Shown: piece by piece, positions 1 to 4,930 of the stretch | How the letters are laid out: every line of letters starts with the position of its first letter | Numbering within the stretch: position 1 is the first letter of the stretch | Assembly (NCBI GenBank): GCA_938091985.1 | Contig: CALKOE010000111.1 | Location: 1-6,084 of the forward strand | Direction of reading: 5' to 3' | DNA: 6,084 bases | DNA from: an uncultured Acidimicrobiales bacterium | GTDB taxonomy: Bacteria > Actinomycetota > Acidimicrobiia > Acidimicrobiales > Aldehydirespiratoraceae | The notes under the pieces: generated by a model | What the model saw: the letters and a program-made list of their open reading frames with translations, nothing else | What the model was told of the DNA's origin: nothing | The model's database searches: none | Position numbers and translations under genes: made by a program

Positions 1-471
1 CGACCGAGCGACGTTGTTGGCATCGCCGACGTAGGCAACCGTGCGGCCCTCGAGTGAGCCGAATTCGCGCCGCATGGTCAACAGGTCTGCGAGCGCCTGC
101 ATCGGATGCCCCTGGTCGCTGAGGAGATTGACGACGGGAACACGATCGACGGCCGCCATCCGCGCCACGACGTCGTGATCGAACACCCGAGCGCCAATCG
201 CCGAATGGAACCCGGCCATGGCGTTGGTGACGTCCTCGACGGATTCACGGGTGTCGAGACCCACCTCTTCGCCCTGGATGTAGACGGGGTGGCCACCAAG
301 CTGCACGACCGCCATCTCCATGGAGTTGCGAGTGCGAGCCGATGGTTTTTCGAAGATGAGGGCCATCCCCTTGCCGGCGAGCACGCGGGCAGGTTCGGGG
401 AAGGTGGCAAGATCGAGCACGCGGGCGAGCTCGGAGGACGACAGGTCGTCGACCTCGAGGAAGTGACGCAT
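1..471 (-). CDS. argF: ornithine carbamoyltransferase, N-terminal part (3' end cut by window edge)
   Basis: This cytoplasmic enzyme joins carbamoyl phosphate and ornithine to give citrulline. The frame is open for 157 codons from the ATG to the window edge, about half of a usual OTCase of roughly 300-330 residues. What is visible is the carbamoyl-phosphate domain. It holds the phosphate-binding loop SARTR (44-48, usually STRTR), the conserved Arg95 in GARVFDH, HPMQ (122-125, usually HPCQ) followed by ALADLLT, and the start of the second domain with [11 protein letters not shown] (147-157). The ornithine-binding part (the SMG and HCLP motifs) lies outside. The start is supported by GAGGAG eight bases upstream and by a TGATG overlap with the argD stop, which suggests translational coupling. 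The aspartate carbamoyltransferase family shares the fold, but the GDANNV motif and the arg context favour OTCase. Identification is strong; completeness of the gene cannot be judged. Confidence 0.95.
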   Translation of the reverse strand, partial: MRHFLEVDDLSSSELARVLDLATFPEPARVLAGKGMALIFEKPSARTRNSMEMAVVQLGGHPVYIQGEEVGLDTRESVEDVTNAMAGFHSAIGARVFDHDVVARMAAVDRVPVVNLLSDQGHPMQALADLLTMRREFGSLEGRTVAYVGDANNVARS

Positions 472-1697
472 CAGGCGGTCTCCTCGTTGGAGTTGGTTGG
501 GGAATCGAGCACGGCGGCGATGATGCCCACCGCCTCGTCGATCTCATCGTCGGAGACGATGAAGGGCGGCGCAACGCGAAGCGCCGTCGGCGTGATGCCA
601 TTGAGGATGAGACCGCGGTCGAGACATTCCCGGGCGATCTCGGGGCCGGTGCGGCCGGCGCGGGCATCGTCGGTGAGCTCTATGCCGAGGAGCAAGCCTT
701 GGCCCCGCACATGGTCGACGCCGTCGAGCTCGGCCAGACGGGCGCGGAGCACCGCTTCACGGTCGCGAACGAGCGCTGGGGCGTCGAGTTCTTCGTAGCG
801 GGCGATCGTGGCGCGAGCAGCCGCAAGCGCAAGCGCCTGTCCGGCATATGTCGATCCGTGGTCGCCAGGCACAAACGCGGCGGCAACGTCGTCGCGAGCC
901 CAAATTGCGCCGACCGGCATGCCGTTGGCGATGCCCTTGGCCAGCGCCACCACGTCGGGAACGATGCCCGCGTGCTGAAAACCGAACCATTCGCCGGTGC
1001 GACCGAATCCTGTCTGCACTTCGTCGAGCATGAGGAGGATGCCGCGCTCATCACAGATCGTCCGCACGCCGCGCAGATAGTCTGCGTCGGCGGGGTTCAC
1101 TCCGCCCTCACCCTGGACGGGCTCGAGGAGAATGGCGCCAACCTCTGGGCTGAGCGCTCGCTCGAGTTCGCCGAGGTCGTTCCACGCGACATGGCGGAAG
1201 CCCTCTGGCATCGGCTGGAACGGTTCGTGCTTTTCGGGTTGCCCGGTGGCAGCCAGCGCCGCGAGCGTGCGTCCGTGGAACGAGCGCATGGCACTCACCA
1301 CCACGTGGCGACCTCGCCCCTGGTACTTCCGGGCCAGCTTGATGGCTGCCTCGTTGGCCTCAGCGCCGGAGTTCTGGAAGAGCACCTGCCCAGGTCCGGA
1401 GTCGATCAGCTCGGAGATCTTCTCGGCCACCGGCGCTTGGTGTTCATTGGCAAAGAGGTTTGACGTGTGGCTCAGCTTCGCCGCTTGGTTGGCGACGGCT
1501 TCGGTGACCGCCGGGTCGGCATGGCCGAGCGACGTGACCGCGAGTCCGCAGAGGAAGTCGAGATGCCGGTTGCCCCCGTCGTCCCACAGTTCGGCGCCGG
1601 CCCCGCGTACGAACAGGCGTGGCGGCGAGCCGTAGTTGTTCATCAGGGGGCTGTGGTCGCCAGTGGCCCCCCACGCGGCAGCTTGTTCGGTCGTCAT
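471..1697 (-). CDS. argD: acetylornithine aminotransferase
   Basis: This PLP enzyme (class III aminotransferase, fold type I) converts N-acetylglutamate semialdehyde and glutamate to N-acetylornithine and 2-oxoglutarate in the cytoplasm. The product is 408 residues, normal for the family. Visible landmarks are the cofactor-loop motif [10 protein letters not shown] (109-118), SFHGRT (139-144), [11 protein letters not shown] (190-200), [12 protein letters not shown] (224-235) with the PLP-ring Asp225, the Schiff-base lysine Lys254 in [18 protein letters not shown] (280-283) and [15 protein letters not shown] (373-387), where Arg374 should bind the substrate carboxylate. The ATG overlaps the argB stop as ATGA and follows GGAGAAG. 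The frame stays open far upstream through argB, but those codons are only a shadow of argB. Oddity: HGST is followed by YAGQALA instead of the usual FGGNPLA. Succinyldiaminopimelate or other omega-aminotransferase activity is possible as a side role, as in some ArgD proteins, but the operon fixes the main job. Confidence 0.96.
   Translation of the reverse strand: MTTEQAAAWGATGDHSPLMNNYGSPPRLFVRGAGAELWDDGGNRHLDFLCGLAVTSLGHADPAVTEAVANQAAKLSHTSNLFANEHQAPVAEKISELIDSGPGQVLFQNSGAEANEAAIKLARKYQGRGRHVVVSAMRSFHGRTLAALAATGQPEKHEPFQPMPEGFRHVAWNDLGELERALSPEVGAILLEPVQGEGGVNPADADYLRGVRTICDERGILLMLDEVQTGFGRTGEWFGFQHAGIVPDVVALAKGIANGMPVGAIWARDDVAAAFVPGDHGSTYAGQALALAAARATIARYEELDAPALVRDREAVLRARLAELDGVDHVRGQGLLLGIELTDDARAGRTGPEIARECLDRGLILNGITPTALRVAPPFIVSDDEIDEAVGIIAAVLDSPTNSNEETA
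480..485 (-). promoter_or_regulatory. ribosome binding site of argF
   Basis: GAGGAG on the minus strand lies inside the last codons of argD, eight bases before the argF ATG. It is the clearest Shine-Dalgarno in the cluster and fixes the argF start at the TGATG junction. Confidence 0.75.
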
Positions 1698-2587
1698 AGG
1701 GCTTCTCCAGAGGTGACCATCGTCCCGATGCCGGCGTCGGTGAAGAGCTCGAGCAGGAGAACATGGGGAATTCTGCCGTCGAGCATGTGGGCCGACTTGG
1801 CCCCGGCTTGTACGGCCTGGATGCAGGCCCTGACCTTGGGGATCATTCCGCCGCTGATCGTGCCGTCGGCGATGAGCGCCTCGATCTCGGCGACGTCGGC
1901 CCGGGCGATGATCGACGAGACATCGTCGACGTCGGTCAGCAGGCCAGGCACGTCGGTGAGATACACGACCTTCTCGGCGTCGAGCGCACCGGCCAAGGCT
2001 CCCGCCACGGTGTCGGCGTTGATGTTGTAGGCCTGACCGGTCGCATCCGAGCCGATGGTCGATACGACCGGGATCATGTCTTCCGCGAGCAGACGCTCGA
2101 TGATGCCGGGTTGCACGGAGACGACATCGCCCACGAACCCGAGCGCGGCATCGCGCGGCGCGGCGGTGATCATGCCGCCGTCTTCGCCCGAGAGTCCGAC
2201 GGCGTAGGCGCCATGCACGTTGATCGAGCCGACGATGTCGCGCCCGACCTTGCCCACGAGCACCATCCGGGCGACATCGAGCGTCTCTTCGTCGGTGACC
2301 CGCAGCCCATCGATGAACTCGGTCTCCTTGCCCAGTCGCGCCAACAACTCGCCGATCTGGGGACCGCCCCCATGGACGACAACGGGCTTGAGGCCAACCG
2401 AGCGGAGCAGCACGATGTCTTCGGCGAACGTGGCCGCCAGCGCCTGGTCGACCATGGCGTTGCCGCCGAACTTCACGACCACAACAGCGCCGCGGAACCG
2501 CTGGATGTAGGGCAACGCCTCCACGAGCGCGCCGGCGCGCTGGCCGGGGGCGAAGCCCCGGTCGGGCAGCTGATCGGACTCGGTCAT
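1694..2587 (-). CDS. argB: N-acetylglutamate kinase, arginine-sensitive type
   Basis: This amino acid kinase phosphorylates N-acetyl-L-glutamate with ATP, usually the controlled step of the acetylated arginine pathway. At 297 residues it is longer than the E. coli form (about 258) because of an N-terminal extension. Residues about 16-31 (QRAGALVEALPYIQRF) match the mobile N-helix of hexameric kinases that arginine inhibits. Other landmarks are VVVVKFGGNAM (35-45) with the catalytic Lys39, HGGGPQIG (72-79), DGLRVTDEET (93-102) with the substrate-binding Arg96, NINADTVAGALA (188-199) with Asp192, TDVPGLL (211-217), GGMIPKV (246-252) with Lys251, and the C-terminal LLLELFTDAGIGTMV (277-291) typical of the arginine-binding end. 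The ATG overlaps the argJ TGA (ATGA). Its upstream signal is weak (GGGG, eight bases away), so translation is probably coupled to argJ. Arginine inhibition is inferred from the N-helix and C-terminal motif. Confidence 0.97.
   Translation of the reverse strand: MTESDQLPDRGFAPGQRAGALVEALPYIQRFRGAVVVVKFGGNAMVDQALAATFAEDIVLLRSVGLKPVVVHGGGPQIGELLARLGKETEFIDGLRVTDEETLDVARMVLVGKVGRDIVGSINVHGAYAVGLSGEDGGMITAAPRDAALGFVGDVVSVQPGIIERLLAEDMIPVVSTIGSDATGQAYNINADTVAGALAGALDAEKVVYLTDVPGLLTDVDDVSSIIARADVAEIEALIADGTISGGMIPKVRACIQAVQAGAKSAHMLDGRIPHVLLLELFTDAGIGTMVTSGEAL
1702..1708 (-). promoter_or_regulatory. ribosome binding site of argD
   Basis: GGAGAAG on the minus strand is four bases from the argD ATG (seven from the GGAG core) and lies in the last codons of argB. 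It supports the ATG in the ATGA overlap as the argD start, against any start further up the long open frame. Confidence 0.7.
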
Positions 2588-3822
2588 GAGCGGTACCCCG
2601 CGTTGATGTCGATGTAGCCGTGAGTGAGATCGCAGGTCCAGATCGTGGCCGAGCCGGTGCCGACGCCCACATCGACCGTGAGCGAGACCTCGTCTTGTCG
2701 GAGGTGGTCGGTGGCCCGCTCCTCGGAGTAGCCCTCGAGCTGAATGCCCTCCGCCGCGACCTGTTCCGGCCCGATCCAGATCGCGAGTTTGTCTCGATCG
2801 GCGGCCTGACCGGCCTTGCCGACGGCCATCACGATCCGGCCCCAGTTGGCGTCTTCGGCGGCGAGGGCGGTCTTGACCAACGGCGAGTTCCCGATCGCGA
2901 AGGCGATCGTCTCCGCCGCCTCGTCGCTCTCGGCCCCGGCGACCTCGATCTGGACGAACTTCGTGGCGCCCTCACCATCGCGGACGATCTGGTGAGCAAG
3001 ATCGAGCAGCACGTCGTCGAGCGCCGCCTGGAAATCGGCAAAGCGGTGGTCGTCGACCGACAAGATCTCATCGTCGATCTGCTCCCCTGTCGCGAACAAC
3101 AGCACGGTGTCGCTCGTGGAGGTGTCGCTGTCCACCGTGATCCGGTTGAACGACGTTGCCACCGACGTGGACAACGCAGCCTGCAGCACATCGGGGGCCA
3201 CGCCGAGATCGGTGAACACGAAAGCGAGCATCGTCGCCATGTCGGGAGCGATCATGCCGCTGCCCTTCGCGATGCCGGCGATGTGGGCGGCAGTGCCGGG
3301 AATGCGAGCCGACGAACCCTTCGAGAAGGTATCGGTGGTCCGGATCGCGGCGGCTGCCGCTTCCCACGCCGCCGGGCTCGTGTTGTCGAGCTGCTCGGCG
3401 AGCGCGGGCAGGCCGGACCGAAGCGCGTCCTCCGGCAGGGTTTCACCGATCACGCCCGTGGACGCGAGGTAGATGCGGTCGGGTTCGACGCCGAGCGCCT
3501 CCCCGACCAGTTCTGCCGTGAGTGCTGCCGCGGTATCGCCGGCGCGGCCCGTGAAGGCGTTGGCGTTTCCGCTGTTGCAGACGATCGCTCGAGCGGTGCC
3601 GTCGCCCTCGGCCAGGATCCGGCGACACCAGTCGACCGGAGCACTCGGGCACAGACTCTTCGTGAACGTGCCGGCGACCGTTGTTCCCTCCGCCAACTCA
3701 GCGAGGAACAGATCAGCCCGCTTGGCGTATCGGATCCCGGCCTCATGGGTGGCCAGCTGCAGCCCTGCGATCGGTGGGAGCTCGGGAAAGCCCGCGGGGG
3801 CGAGGGGTGAAACGTCGGACAT
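2584..3822 (-). CDS. argJ: bifunctional glutamate N-acetyltransferase / ornithine acetyltransferase
   Basis: This enzyme transfers acetyl from N-acetylornithine to glutamate, recycling the acetyl group. Bifunctional members also acetylate glutamate from acetyl-CoA. The 412-residue precursor should cut itself between Ala196 and Thr197 in KGSGMIAPDMATML (186-199), giving an alpha chain (1-196) and a beta chain (197-412) with Thr197 as nucleophile. Thr122-Gly123 in STGVIG is the likely oxyanion hole. Further landmarks are CNSGNANAFTGRAG (82-95), ITVDSDTSTSDT (228-239), RDGEGATKF (281-289), EDANWGRIVMAVGKAG (323-338) and the C-terminal WTCDLTHGYIDINAGYRS (395-412). These details (PDMATM, DSDTSTSDT, EDANWGRI, the WTCDLT tail) resemble alphaproteobacterial ArgJ more than mycobacterial ArgJ (see findings). 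The gene starts nine bases after the argC stop with a modest AGGCGG signal five bases before ATG. Whether it is bifunctional or only recycles acetyl groups cannot be told from sequence; no argA is visible here. Confidence 0.96.
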   Translation of the reverse strand: MSDVSPLAPAGFPELPPIAGLQLATHEAGIRYAKRADLFLAELAEGTTVAGTFTKSLCPSAPVDWCRRILAEGDGTARAIVCNSGNANAFTGRAGDTAAALTAELVGEALGVEPDRIYLASTGVIGETLPEDALRSGLPALAEQLDNTSPAAWEAAAAAIRTTDTFSKGSSARIPGTAAHIAGIAKGSGMIAPDMATMLAFVFTDLGVAPDVLQAALSTSVATSFNRITVDSDTSTSDTVLLFATGEQIDDEILSVDDHRFADFQAALDDVLLDLAHQIVRDGEGATKFVQIEVAGAESDEAAETIAFAIGNSPLVKTALAAEDANWGRIVMAVGKAGQAADRDKLAIWIGPEQVAAEGIQLEGYSEERATDHLRQDEVSLTVDVGVGTGSATIWTCDLTHGYIDINAGYRS

Positions 3823-3831
3823 CGGGGCCGC

Positions 3832-4866
3832 CTACGGGTAGAGCCCGGCCGAAGCCAGACCGGTGTCTTCGGGCAATCCGAGCACGGCGTTGGCGCATTG
3901 CACGCCCTGCCCCGACGCGCCCTTGACGAGATTGTCGAGCGCGCCGATCACCAACACGGTGCCGGTGCGTTCATCGACCCGAGCGGTGAGGTGCACGCTG
4001 TTGGAACCGAGCGTCGCCTTCGTCGACGGTGACCGCTCCGACACGACCACGAACGGCTCGTTGTCGTAGGCATCGTGGAGACACGCCATCACATCGGCCG
4101 TGGTCGCCGAACCGGTCGGACGGCCGTAACACGTCGCGAGGATTCCCCGATTCATCGGTGCCATGTGGGGCGTGAACAGCACCTGCGCATCGCAGCCGGC
4201 GTAGGCGCCGACGGCAAACTCGATCTCTGGTGTGTGCCGATGATCGAGGAGGCCATAGGCGGTGAAGTCCTCGTCGATCGCACAGAACGTGGTGTTGGGC
4301 TTCGGTGGCCGACCGGCTCCCGATGCCCCCGAAGCAGCATCGACGATGATCCCGGTGGGCTCGATCAGACCGGCCGCAAGAAGCGGAGCCAACGCGAGCG
4401 ACGACGTGGTGACGTAACACCCGGCGACCGCCACGAGCTCTGCCCCTGGCAGTTGGTCACGAAAGAGCTCGGGCATGCCGAAGACAAACTCGGTCAACAG
4501 CTCGGGAGCGGTGTGGGCATCGCCGTACCACTGCGGATAGATCGCCGGGTCGTTGAACCGGAAGTCGGCCGAGAGGTCGACGATGTGGGGAACGCGGCCC
4601 CGGATCTCCGGCACCAGGGCTTGGGAGTGGCCGTGCGGCAACCCCATGAAGACGAGGTCGATGCCCTCGAGAATGGAGGGCTCGTAGGGAGCAAACACCA
4701 TCTCGGGGTACGCAGCGGCCAGACTTGGGTAGAGATCGGCGACGCGCGTGCCGGCCTGTGTCTCCCCTGTCGCCGCAACCACCTCGAAGTCGGGGTGGCC
4801 AGCGCACAATCTGAGGAACTCTGCGCCGGTGAAGCCCGACGCGCCGATGATCGCTACCCGGTGCAT
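3832..4866 (-). CDS. argC: N-acetyl-gamma-glutamyl-phosphate reductase
   Basis: This cytoplasmic NADPH-dependent enzyme reduces N-acetylglutamyl phosphate to N-acetylglutamate semialdehyde. The 344-residue product matches type 1 ArgC length. The NADP-binding Rossmann motif GASGFTGAEFLRL is at 8-20. FMGLPHGHSQ (73-82) and VDLSADFRF (96-104) follow. The catalytic cysteine is Cys150 in VAGCYVT, and the expected general base is His211 in DHRHTPEIEF (208-217). SGASGAGRPPK (179-189), TPHMAPMNRGI (232-242), LGSNSVHLTARVD (286-298) and DNLVKGASGQGVQCAN (311-326) complete the pattern. The usual cysteine motif is PGCYPT, so both prolines are replaced here, but the cysteine and its surroundings are intact. 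It is the first arg gene after a 64-base gap with operator and promoter. The ATG has no Shine-Dalgarno and follows a -10-like hexamer by six bases, suggesting a leaderless message. It ends nine bases before argJ. Confidence 0.96.
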   Translation of the reverse strand: MHRVAIIGASGFTGAEFLRLCAGHPDFEVVAATGETQAGTRVADLYPSLAAAYPEMVFAPYEPSILEGIDLVFMGLPHGHSQALVPEIRGRVPHIVDLSADFRFNDPAIYPQWYGDAHTAPELLTEFVFGMPELFRDQLPGAELVAVAGCYVTTSSLALAPLLAAGLIEPTGIIVDAASGASGAGRPPKPNTTFCAIDEDFTAYGLLDHRHTPEIEFAVGAYAGCDAQVLFTPHMAPMNRGILATCYGRPTGSATTADVMACLHDAYDNEPFVVVSERSPSTKATLGSNSVHLTARVDERTGTVLVIGALDNLVKGASGQGVQCANAVLGLPEDTGLASAGLYP

Positions 4867-4872
4867 TCAGGC

Positions 4873-4901
4873 ACTGTAGCGATCATCGTATCTTTATGCA
4901 A
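4873..4901 (-). promoter_or_regulatory. probable argC promoter, leaderless
   Basis: On the minus strand TTGCAT (4901-4896) stands 17 bases before TACAGT (4878-4873), which fits the actinobacterial TANNNT -10 pattern. The six bases GCCTGA then separate it from the argC ATG, so transcription would start at or next to the A of the start codon. No ribosome binding site is present before this ATG, which agrees with a leaderless transcript. The -35 element is a poor match to TTGACA beyond its first three bases. It coincides with one half of an ARG box, as expected for a repressible promoter. An alternative -10, TACGAT (4890-4885), lacks a convincing -35. Confidence 0.55.
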
Positions 4902-4921
4902 CCATTTGCATGTTCATGGAG
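4886..4921 (-). promoter_or_regulatory. tandem ARG boxes, probable ArgR operator
   Basis: The core is a perfect inverted repeat, ATGCAA-ATGG-TTGCAT on the minus strand (4911-4896). Read in the mycobacterial register TTGCAT-N4-ATGCAA (recalled from memory), it forms the inner halves of two 16-base boxes. The first is CTCCAT-GAAC-ATGCAA (4921-4906) and the second TTGCAT-AAAG-ATACGA (4901-4886). Each outer half matches four of six positions. The box centres are 20 bases apart, the spacing expected when one ArgR hexamer holds two boxes. The second box covers the presumed -35 of argC, so arginine-loaded ArgR would block transcription of the whole cluster. ArgR itself is not encoded in the window. 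Confidence 0.62.
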
Positions 4922-4930
4922 GCGCGGCTC

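Noticed and set aside
699..1463. 254-codon plus-strand open frame opposite argD
   Set aside because: No motifs or plausible ribosome binding context; argD's PLP motifs occupy the same region.
1763..2617. 284-codon open frame on the plus strand opposite argB
   Set aside because: It mirrors argB codons, has no recognisable domain, and overlaps a fully supported gene across its whole length.
1698..2672. Long upstream extension of the argD frame through argB, giving a 733-codon open frame
   Set aside because: The upstream part is Arg-rich low-quality sequence read out of frame from argB. The ATGA overlap and GGAGAAG fix the argD start at 1697.
2620..3810. 396-codon open frame on the plus strand opposite argJ
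   Set aside because: The composition (Arg/Gly/Asp/His-rich, no motifs) is that of an antisense shadow in GC-rich DNA. argJ on the other strand carries complete family motifs over the same bases.
4896..4911. The ATGCAA/TTGCAT repeat as a transcription terminator hairpin
   Set aside because: The stem is only six AT-containing pairs and is not followed by a T-run on the minus strand. An operator explains it better.
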